Shown here: piece after piece, positions 12,401-24,400 of the stretch
Position numbering within the stretch: position 1 is the first letter of the stretch
Layout of the letters: each line of letters begins with the position of its first letter
NCBI GenBank assembly: GCA_026261815.1
Contig: JAMPIT010000230.1
Coordinates: 2,365,501 to 2,429,500 of the forward strand
Reading direction: 5' to 3'
DNA: 64,000 bases
Source of the DNA: Monarcha castaneiventris obscurior
Lineage: Eukaryota; Chordata; Aves; Passeriformes; Monarchidae
Notes under the pieces: generated by a model
What the model saw: the letters and a program-made list of their open reading frames with translations, nothing else
Database searches by the model: none
Told to the model about the DNA's origin: nothing
Made by a program: the position numbers and the translations under genes

Positions 12401-15400
12401 AATGAAATCTTCTCTAAACGTTTCCCTTCCTTCAAGTCCAGTGTAGATGAAAATAAACCAATAAACTTGTTAAATTAAAGCAGTGGAAACAAAGAGTAGG
12501 GATTGGCTTTTTCTGTCCTATTATTTTTAACTTATTTTTGTAGTTCAACAACATTAAGATAATTTATACACTGCAAATTTCTTTTTGGGGGGAGAGGAGA
12601 TGATAATTTTCACTTCTTTTAGGTTTGGTAACCTTATTAATGAAAAGCAAATAAATTCTTTTCTTTCTCCTTCTCCTGTGCAGAAATATTATGGTGTTCG
12701 TAGCTTTTCTGAAGCCAGCACTGTGGATCCAGTTGTTCTTCTGGAAATGTTTTCCCAAACTAAAAACTCACAGCTGCCTAAGGACTGCTTTGCTGAAAGT
12801 AGGAATCTTCGTTGTTGTTTTTTTTTTTTATATTGCACTAATGCCAAATGAAGCAGTGTTCAAAAATATCCATTTGGAACATGTCCAGATCAGCAGGAAT
12901 TCTTTGCCTGCTCATCCCAGTGTGGATCTCTGCCTTTGATTACCTGAACAGCTCCTTATACTCAGTTGACTCTCATGGTACAGTCCTGCTGCCTTTACAG
13001 GTTGATGAAGGGTATTTCTGGTGCAGAGCAGTGAACAGAGAGTCCAGGTGTAATGTCTCTGCAGTGCAATAAAGTGGAATAATCAGTAAACATAATGATT
13101 TACTCAGCTACTAGTAAGGTAGTATCTCTTTTCAAAAGAAAAGAAAAGAAAAGAAATGCAGAAAATAAACACATTTTTAAAGAAGTAAAGGCTTCTTTTG
13201 TGCTCACAAGCCTCACTGTAGAAGGGCACAAAAAGTTGTCTGTTATTCTATGTATATGTTGCTTTATTGAAAGGGATTTTGTCTTTCTTTAGCTTCAGAT
13301 CATTTCAACAACAGCATCACCTCATAGATAAAAGAGCACATTTTTCCCATAATCTTTAAAATCCCTTTTTTAGATGTTTTGTACATTTTAGATCTATATC
13401 TCAACATTTTCCATTGAACCAATACGCTGTTCTCTCTCTTTTCAGGTTGTGTTGAGTGTTTCCCATGTTGTGTAGTGGATGTCACGAAGTTTCCAGGCAG
13501 AACTTGGTGGAACTTTAGAAAAACCTGCTACAGAATCGTTAACCATAGTTTGTTTGAATATTTTATGGTTTTTATGATAGTACTGAGCAGCGCAGCACTG
13601 GTAAATTTCATTTAATTTCTCCACTTTTGAATTAATTGCTGTCAGTAAAGGAATTATATTGAATTGATTTCTTCTACTATGACATTCATTTCCCCAGGGA
13701 GAGACAAGAGTGTGATAACTGTAACCCTTAGAAGTCATAATGCTTTCCTCCACTTGGATAAGATACTTAAATACATGGATTTAAATATATGGAATCACAG
13801 TTCTTCATTGAACATAGTTCTTTACATTTTGTGTTAATTACAAGGCTAAACCAGACTCTGAAATTACTTAGGAAAGCTTGAAAAAAATAAGAGCACTTCT
13901 AAATTTGTAAAGCAAACTGACTGCTCAGTAAAAATGTAAATTGAAAATCATCCAAACATGTTCAGAAGCTAAAAGTGAAGGTGGCTGTAAACTGGTAGGT
14001 GAGGAAATGTTTCATTTCTACTCTCATCATATCCATTTCTACTGAAGAATAAGGGAAGATTTATTTGATTTGAAAGCATATTCACTGTCTACTGAAAGTA
14101 ACTTGTTAAAGAAAACATTATATAGTACAGAAGGAACACAACCAAATAGTCTGAAGGTGATCTATGTGGCAGATGTCAGAATTTCCAAATAAAGTCAGTT
14201 CTATGTACATGACATTCAGATTGTTCTCTGAACCATAGATTTGAACTGTCTGCTTGAAAATTCCCCTGACAAAACTTCCAGGGGAACTCCCTGGGATTCC
14301 AGTGAGGGCTCCTCTGTGTTCATGGGGAACCAAACTGAAGTAAGGAAGGAAACTGAGTTTTTTTTAATGTACTGTATGGTCCAACTAAGTTGAAAAAAAT
14401 GTTACGTGGTACCCAGGTGCAAAATAACAAAACAGTAACAATTTATTGACAGCAAAGATGTTTTGCAGTGTTGAGAACTTTCCCATTTCTAAGATACACT
14501 TGTCCTCTTGCAAAAAGGGACTTGTCCATTTTTTGCTTGTTTATAAATTTTAATGATATGAAATTTTCTGAGCCAGCTAAAATGAAGGGGCACCAGACCA
14601 TTGCTCATGTCCATGGCTTGTAGTGAAATTAAATGAGATGGTGATCACAGAAAGAATGCTCAGAAAAGCAGGGGGGAAGTGGATGAAAGGAAAAACACAG
14701 ACATTTGGAAAGGGTTGGTGAGAAAATAATGCAAGGTGCTAAAAGGAATTGGGAATAGATTGGCAGTATAAAAACTTTAAAACAAGTTAGCAAGGCAGCA
14801 AATACTTTAAACATAAGCAAACACTGATATGAACGACAGCAATCAATGAAACATTTTCCTAAAACCTCAAGGTCAAGGCTTAGGTGAAAAAACATGCAAC
14901 TCCAGGAATGAGCAGCTGCAGATGAGGTGTTTGTCAAATTTTTGCATACTTGTATTACAACTCCACAGGCTGACTCAAGATGACTCCTTTGGAAGGTCAG
15001 AGTCTGACAGACAATAGTTGATGTAGTCAATTCAAACATTTTTGTGAAGAATTTTAGGCAAACCCCTTCAAATTTATCAATTACCTTGGGAAGCCAAAAT
15101 TTTTTAGCCACGATTGACCCTCGTCAGACATTTTTTGAAGTATTGAACATAAAAACCTGAAAGTATGGGATTTTTCAATCAATGTGAAAATGAGATTGTA
15201 CTTATTTTAAAAATTTAGTTTTTTACTTTTAAGTATAAAACTAAGTGATGGCTGTCCATAATTTAATATGAAATGGTTGTAATTAGCCAAACTGTGTATT
15301 CTTGTACAATTTAAAAATAATCTTCTTTAAAAGTACTGACCTGTTTTAAAATTGAACTCTGAAATTCCAGGCATTTGAAGACATTTACTTGCAGAAGAGG

Positions 15401-18400
15401 CAAAAAGTGAAAATTATCCTAGATTATGCTGATAAGATATTTACCTACACCTTTTTTATGGAGATGCTTCTGAAATGGGTAGCTTTTGGTTTGCACAGTT
15501 ATTTCACAAATTCCTGGTGTTTGCTTGACTTCATCATTGTGTGTGTAAGTATCATACTCAGCTTGTCATACATTTTAATTTTTGATATTTTCTATCTAGA
15601 GAACTACATGTAATATCTGATTGTGAATTAATACAAGTGTAAAAGACAGTTTCCAAAAGCTGAAAAACCTTCAATCCAAAGAGGCTTTAGGACAAATTTA
15701 AATGGAAATTGTCAGCAATAATCAAGAAGTTGCTGAAGAAACTTTTATTAGGTATCACTATCATTGAGGACCACGATGGCTCTAAAAACCTTTTCAATTG
15801 TAGAGAGAGAGTTCAATTAGTGATCAGAAATAAAATTATAATAAATTGATTAAGACAATAGAAAATGCGAAGCTACTGGCAGTTCTGGCCTAGATGATCT
15901 GAAAGGCCCCTTCCAGCTCAAACAATTATATGATTTTGGTATTTAGAAAGAGAAAAAAGAAAGAGTTGCTTCCTTGAAGGAGAAGAAATTGAGATGATAA
16001 AGCCAGTTGAAAAGTATGGTTGGAAAAATAATTTACCAGTGAGTTTAAGATAGAGAAATATCTTTTACTTTGCACAGCCCTAAAGAGAAATGCTGGAATC
16101 ACCAAGAGTGAGATAAGTGCAGTGCTCAATGCATATACATTTACTCTGAATGTAGAAAATGTTAAATATTATAATCTTGCTGAAACATTTTTGCTGGTCA
16201 ACATCACACTGGGACAGTTCTGAAGTTAAGTATTTTAAAATAAGGCCATCTAAACAGGTCACTTGTAACATCAGTGTGGCTTTTGATAGCCTCAGGGCAG
16301 TCAGAATTGAAAGTTGTGAACGATTAGGAAATTTCAACACAGAGCTCTAATATTGTGACTATTTGTAAACAACATACAGCATGACTTGAGCAGCTACAGT
16401 TTTCTAATGTAAATAGCAGCCCAAAACAGGATAAGCATGGCAATATCCAATGGCTGAACAATGAGACAACAAATTTAAACAGGGGAAGAGACAAATCATG
16501 AACAGTGAAATAAAAAACTCCTTATTATTGAAACAACTTCTTAATGTTTTCATTTAATTTTCTCTCAAAAAAACTTCAAATGAACCAGAAGTCTTTTTAA
16601 ATTTTTTTTTGTTTCCACTTCACCATCCTAAGTTATGATAACAAATTACTGTATGCACTTTTGAGAATAACTGTGTAGAAAATGGGAGTATTTTATTTGA
16701 AAAAACTTTCTGGTCTGGTAGTGTATGAAAGTATCATAGTTACCAATTTGATTGTAATACTAGTATTAAAAAAAATTGCTATGAACTGTTTAAAAAAAAT
16801 CAGAATTAATTCCATTTTTTTCATGTATTAGAAAAGAATGAAGTAAAATTATATTATGATAACTTAGAATGTGTATTTTCGTCATTTGACTTAGTGGTGA
16901 AACATACTGTAATCTTGTCTACCAATATACATAAAATAAAATTTTGTATGCCATTTAATGATCCCAGTTCCAATTCAATGAACACAGCTGTCCTTTGTTT
17001 CCTGGGGACGAAATTCTGTTTCTGAAGACTCATCATTTTGTTCCTCTGGGACCACCCTGAAATCTCTCAGGACTTTTAGAGCACTGAGGCCTCTCCGAGC
17101 TTTGTCAAGATTTGAAGGGATAAAGGTAAAGATATTGGGAGTCTGGGTGAATATTTTCTAATAGCTGCTTTTGAAATTTCTGTGAGAATTAAAACTTGAG
17201 TGTCTGTTTCAGGACTTGATTGCATTAAGATGCTTCAGAATTACCTACTTACATCTTGTGATTGTTATTTTGAAATAACACCTACGACTTTCACAGAAAT
17301 TTATCAATACAAACAAATTAAAGAAATTAAATTACTATGTTCTACTAGAAGCAATTATTACATATAGTGATATGAACACTGGAACATTTTTCCATATTCC
17401 TGATTTCAGTGTAATGTGCAGAGCAAACCAAAGCAAGAATTCCGTTAAACTTGTAGCTTTCTGAAACCTGTTCTTTTTTTATTTTAGACATGGAAAACTT
17501 TCATCCAGTGTATTTGGAAAATTCTTCTGAATAAACGAATGTGCTTGAAATTATAGGAACTATTTTTAATTACTTGTGAATAGATAAGAATCTGTATACA
17601 GATTATTACAGAAAACAAACTGTAATACGGGAGAGAAACCTATACTGTGAAAGTTGTAGCTTCATGACATAACAAATGTAGAGACCACAGTTGTCCTTAA
17701 TTTTTTTTCATTTTCTGAGGCAAGAAATTGGAAACTGGGAAAATGGATTAATTAAATCATGGCTTCAGTGGAAATTATTCACTTTAGAAACACCTTCTTG
17801 TAATTCCCTTTCTTCAGGGTGCTGTGCTTATGTCAGCTCACTGTGACACATTGCTAGACAGGCTCATGTGCCACATTTGGGGTTCCGCAGGGTGGATCTG
17901 AAAGATAATAAACCTTTAAGACTACTAATAGCAGAGAAGCTTCTTTTAACTCCCCTTTAAAAGCTGCTCTGAGTGAACTGTCTAGAATTTTTAAAGTCAG
18001 TGGGGAGAATTAAAAAATAGTATGATGCAAATCGTCTGATCTGTGTTACATCACAGAATGTGATGAGACACTGACTTCAGGCACTGGGAGGGACGTGAGG
18101 AAAAACCTCCTGAAAGCCATGGAAGATAAGGAGAAATCAGAAACAGAGTGAAGTTAGGAAGGGCGATTTTTACCTTTCAAACCTGATTATTTTTTATTAT
18201 GAGATGGATGAGGGAGGGAAGAGCCATCTGTGGTCTCAGATGCTGGTTATTCCTGGTTTGGGTAGGTGAACTAGGAGCTAGGGGGAGATTTGCTGAACTG
18301 CCAGGTGCAATGTGCAGAGACCATCAGGATGAGGTTCAACTGGCAGCTGCCTATTGGTGGCTCAGAGGTCATTTCTGGGACAAATGTTGCTTAATGGCTT

Positions 18401-21400
18401 AATTAACAACCAGAAGAATGTGACAGAAATTGGCCCCAGCAAGTTGACAAATGATGTGAAGTTGGGGCTGAGCAGTTAATTAATAGACTGGGAGCAAGGC
18501 TGCCCTGCAATGAGTTGGACAGACTGGAGATATGGGCTGCAGAAACCTCAGGAAGTTCAGCAAAAGCAAATGCAAAATCTTCCACCTGAGCCAGAATGGC
18601 CACAGGGGACTGTGGGACTCTCAGTGAGCAGCTTTGCAGAAAAGAACCTGGGGCAGATGGCAGGTTAAACATTTGTCACCAGAACAACAAAGATCTGCCA
18701 CATCTTGGGCACATTAAGGCAATTCTCTCTCTGATGTTTTTGCCACCTGTGAGACTGAATGTGGAGTGTTGCATTTAGTTTGGGGCTCTCCAGGGTAAGG
18801 CAGATATTAACAAAGTGGAGAGTGTCCAGCAAAGGGCCACCAAGATGACCAGGGGACTGGACAGGAGAAACTGAGAGAACTTGTTGTCTGGAGAAGAGAA
18901 GGGTAAAGAAAGGATTGTTGTCCTCATAGAAAACCCATCCAAAATAAAGGAGAGGGCTATTTATGGCGTTGTTGTAAATGCAGATCATACAACCCATTCT
19001 GCTGTATCTTATTCTTGGATCTCTTCCCTACTACAGACTCATAATCTTATGTATTTCTTTTACTCAGGAAGAATTCTGGTTGCCCTCTGTTTTACTTCCT
19101 CAAAAAAGGCAAGACAAATAACAAAAAATTACACGTTAAGACAAGCATGAGTTTGGGCTGAGGGCTGGTTGTACCTTTGTAATCTATTAGTTTTGATATG
19201 CATGAGAATTTTCAATAGATACAGAAGCAGAAAAAATCAGTGGCTTTCTGGGAAAAGCGATCTATTGAATGCAAATAATTAATTACTTTCATTAATTTCA
19301 TTCAGGTTGTTGTGAATGCCCTCTTTGGAGCCATCCCCTCAATCTTCAACGTTCTGCTCGTCTGTGTTGTCTTTTGGCTCCTCTTTAACGTTCTAGGAGT
19401 AAAATGGCTCGGAAACAGATTTTGGAAATGCATACTCAAAAAAGGAAATATTGATCTCATTAATAACAAAACTGATTGTATTTCCTACAATGGGACATGG
19501 ACAAATAGTGTTGTAAATTTTGACAATGTTGGCATGGGATACTTGGCTCTTCTACAAGTGGTGAGTTCTATAAAAACATGTTCGTTTTTGTTTTCTTCAG
19601 GGAAAGGGTTGAGCAGCCCAACCAAGGAACGCCACCATGCTTATCTCACTGAAACTGGGGATTTTTTAGCTTCCATGAATATTTTCCTTATCTATGAGCT
19701 GCTCAGTTCCTCCTGAAGAACACTGGGGCATATCAGCCTTGTGTTAAAATCAAGAACTTTTCTTCGCAGCTTTTCAATTTTGTTTTAAATTTCAATTTTG
19801 TTTTAATTTTTATTAACAAACTGAGCCTGAAATAGTCTGCATGTTACTGTATTTAAAGTTATTCTTGTTCTCTCTGGTTCAGAGTAGATAAGAAGGAAAA
19901 CTCATGGACAAATTTATTTAGAATTCTATGTTTCCTTTTGTTGTAAAAGTCCCGAAGTGTTGGGATGCTAATTCACTAAGCTCCCTAATACCACAACAAA
20001 GGAGAGAAAGGCATTTTTTAAAAGTCTCTGTTATCCCTGTATTTTTTCTAGATGAAGGTCTTTGCTCTGGATCCTCCAAAGTGTTCATTCTATGTTTGAT
20101 AAAAAATGCATAATGGAACTATCTGCTGTTTTCTTAGAAATTGTTTTTATGCTTTTAGGTTATATTTGCTAATTAAACTGAAACTTTTAGTGTTCCTCTT
20201 TTTTTTTTTTTTTTACAAAAAATTTCAATTTAACAAGAGTAACCATTAAGACACATTTATTTGACATGAATCACCTTTTTTTGTTTTCTTTTCAGGATAT
20301 TTTTTTTCTCTTTATTAAACTCCAGTGAATCATACTTCCAAGAATATGTTTAGCATTGATGCATATTTTTTATAGCACACTTCTCATTTTTTCCACAACT
20401 ATTAGCACATTTATATTAGCAATAGCTGGGTTTTTTTTCTTAGTGATAATAAACTGTGCGTTTTTTTTCCAGGCAACTTTTAAAGGTTGGATGGATATTA
20501 TGTATGCAGCAGTGGATTCACGTGAGGTAAATCACAAAAATGAAATTTTTATTATTTTCCCTTCCCTTCTGCCCTTTTCTATCCATACAATTAATTTTTC
20601 AGCTTTGTTTGCAACATGAGGTCAAAAATACAAGTGGATGAGTGCATCAAACTACACGGTGAAATAATAATCCTTGGAGTACCAAATATCTGAAACTTAG
20701 ATAAAAGAAACTGGTCACAGTAGAGTGACACCACACAAAAAGAGGGCAAGATAATACAAAATTTTGTACAAGCCTGATTTGGAAACAGAATACAACTGTG
20801 CCTATGAAGCAAATTTTCTTCCTTTTTAAACACATGCAGTAGAGTTGAAACAGCCTGAGGCTTTAGCAGCTATTTCAGAAGGTTTTCTTCCCTACATTTG
20901 ACATCCTCACCATTTCTTCCCCATTTGCATGTGCTGTTTCTCACTCTCATACTGGTACAGTGTGTTTTAACTTTTCTATGTTTAGTTGACTTTGCATTTT
21001 TTCTCACTCATTCCATCGCTGTACTCTTGACTGTAGTTAAATAGCTGCTAATTAACAATATTGTTCCTTGTATGGCTGCTTTAAACTGCTTCTTGCCTAG
21101 GATAGCATTCCAAAGGATGGAAGTTCACCATTAGGTACAGTCTGAGCTGTTTTTCTAATCAGGGCATTCACAGGGTCCCTTCTGATCGGAACTGTTTATT
21201 TACTACTAAAAAATTTGCTAGAGCAGGATTTGTCTTTGTTTGTCATTATCTTTACAAACAGTAACAAGATAGAACAAGACAGTTCTACTTGTACATCTAG
21301 ATAAAATGTGTGGAAATCACTTATCTCTCATTGTAATAAAAGGACTTATAATAAATTGGAAATGATAAAGCTGTAATTATCTCATTTTTACCAATATCAT

Positions 21401-24400
21401 TTTTCTGATCTGATTTTTTTTAACAGATTGATCAACAGCCAGTGTTTGAAGAACGCTTATCCATGTATGTGTTCTTTGTGGTTTTCATTATTTTTGGATC
21501 TTTCTTCATGCTGAACCTTTTCATTGGAGTGGTTATCAGCAATTTTAACCAGCAAAGGAAAAAGATAAGTACTACATGAGCTAACCCAGAGTCTCTTGTA
21601 ATCCCACTTTGATTAAGTGAATGCTGGTTTGACATCTAGGTGTCTAACATTTTGAAATACCTATTTGACTAGATAAATTTAAAATAATAACATTTCAAAC
21701 CAAGTTTTGAAAACAGGAATCCCCTTTTCCTCAAGGCTTTTATCTGTAAATTCTATTTTCTTGCTAAGTCCTTAATTTGTTCTAGGTAGAAAATGAGGAG
21801 GAAGGACTGAGTAGCTTTAGAAATGAGAAGTCAAAAAAGTTACCTAGACTTTGCTACAGGAAAGTGGAATTCTTTTCTTCAGCTCTGTAGTGCTTTGGGA
21901 AACAGAATAACCCTTTTTGCTGAGAGTAAACCCCTCACAAATGTGAGCAGGGTAATCAAGAAACACTCATGGAAGGAGTCACCTCTGCTTTCCTGGTAAA
22001 GAACCTTGAAAAGGTCTTGTCAATCAGAACAACTTCAAAAACCAGCTACACTATGAAAAGTCCTTCATCTATAAAATAAACCTACAGATCAATTTACTGG
22101 GGTTTTGAAAAAATTCTGCTTTGGGATCCAAGCCATGACCCCAGGAGGAGGTTGTGTAGAAATTTAAAGGCTGCTTAAAGCCCAAGAAGCACTGACTGCT
22201 TCCACTTTTCTCCTCATAGTTGTTACATTCCCTGTTCTCATTATTCAGACATGAATATGAAGACAAGAAATGGAAGGCAAAATCTTAGAATGGAAAATGC
22301 AGCAAAGAAAAGCAACAGTCATCCCTCCCTGGAATACTTCACCTTCCTTGTGCCAAGCTTATTTATCAATTGAGTTCTGTCCTGACTCATTTAAGGGCTT
22401 AAAGTATCCAGAATATTGAGGGAAATTGTGTCTATTAATCCACTTGGAAGTCGTACAACAAATAAGCATCTTGCTCATTGAAAAAATACCAGAAAAGCAG
22501 ACCCCAACAGGGGGTTTACAATTTCAAGGTTCCCATTTGGAAGACAGAATCTGTACAGGAGCCATTTATTATTTCCATAGGCTGACTTATACACCAAGTG
22601 TCAAAGCATTACTGCCTTTGGTAGAGAAAGATAGAAATAAAATCCACAAGAAATTCTTCTGTTCTCTGCATTTGGACAGAGAATGGATGTGTAGGGATTG
22701 AGGAACAGCAGTCCAACCTCACTGTAAGAATTTCCTTTTATGACTAAGTGCCAGTTACAATAATCCCAATAGATAAAAGGTTAAGTGGTTTGTAAGCTTG
22801 AGCATTTGCTAGAAGTTTATGTGGATGTAGCACTTTTTTCTTTTCTCAGTACATGCTGTAATTGACATTTTTTTTTTTATTTTTCATTTTTCACTTTCAT
22901 TTCTTTTTTTCTTCTTTGGGATTTCCATTGAGATGCCATATATTGAAGTTAAGTGGAATTTTTAGAGGTCTTGACGGAATGCTCCAAATAGCAGATGCCC
23001 TGCTGAGAATTATGTGTTTGTTGTACAAAGTGCTGATCACTTAATGCTTTTATGATGAATGCCTTGTGAATACTGGGTTCCAACTGATAGCTCAGTAATA
23101 CAGGTGGTGTGGATGGTAACAAGAAATTCGTTGCCAGAAACCCCCTATAGAACTTGATCCCAAGATGCTTATTTATCGTCCTCCATTTACTTACTAGCCC
23201 AGCAATGTACTTCAGCTTCAAACTTTCCCAAAAATATAAAATATTTTACTTCTTGACGAATCTTACATAATTTTGAGAATAGGAAATAGATTTTCAAAAC
23301 TTCAATAAGGCTCTCGCACTTGACTGAACTGACTTAGGATCACTGCCTGGATTTGACTTTCATGATCAAGCCCAGATCAGATCAAAGATCAAGGGCAAAA
23401 GGAGAAATGGTGAACACACATTTGGTCTCTGTGCTCTCTTAGGTCCCGCTTGTGACAGCTGTAACTTACCCTTTTTTACGTAAATTTTCTGGTATTTATT
23501 TAGTTGACTTCAGCATTATTCTTTCTCTTTACTTAGGTGGAAAAGATCTATTTTTGACTGATGAACAGAAGAAGTACTATAATGCCCTAAAAAAACTTGG
23601 ATCCAAGAAACCCCAAAAACCCATCCCAAGACCATCGGTGAGACCACCTTAAGTAGAACATGACAGAGGATATAAAGATTATGGTATTTATATATGGTAT
23701 ATTATATATATATTATGGTATAATATATATATAATATATATATATTATGGTATATTATATATATTTATATATGGTATATTATATCAACTCAGTAGCCAAG
23801 CATTGGGAAATTAATTTTGCATTAGAGCCCCTCATCTTCATCTTTCAATATAGTATTTAGATTTTACTCTGTTTAAAAATTCCATCTAATACAGTCATCT
23901 TTGAGGGTATTAATTAAGGAAATTTACAACCTATTCATCACCTACTCAAATGTACAAACTTCTAAAACCAGTTCATATTAAGTATTTGATATTCATAACA
24001 TGATCTGGGTTATTTAAGTTGCATGATGTTGCTTGTGCGACTAGATTGGATTATTGCAGGTGAGAATGAATAGAGAGTAGTACATGCCCCATGGCTGTTA
24101 TTTGCTTTTAAATAATCTTATGCTTTATTTCTCAGATTTTCTTAAATTTAATTCCAGGCTTATCTTTGCATAGTAACTGCACAGAGTTTTTCCTGCTTAT
24201 GACATTTTAATTAGAATTGCTTATCTTAAAATATCTGCCACCATAAGTATTTCTATTAAAAGAGCAATCACAATGTACTCTGAATGTTTTTCCTGCTATA
24301 TATTTTTTTCTAAGCCAATGTGCTTGCATGATGCCTGAAAATGCTGAAAGTACTGTGAATTTCTTTGAGGGTCTAAAGAAAATCCCTAAAAATGCTTCTA

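Noticed and set aside
14629..15111. 160-codon open frame on the minus strand
   Set aside because: It lies wholly in an SCN11A intron, and has no motif, no splice context and biased composition. A chance frame or old repeat is likelier.
15545..15613. Read-through of SCN11A exon 21 into [15 protein letters not shown] codons
   Set aside because: The resemblance to the family's VSL comes from the GTAAGT donor itself. The true continuation is the exon ending at 17125 with the S4 repeat.
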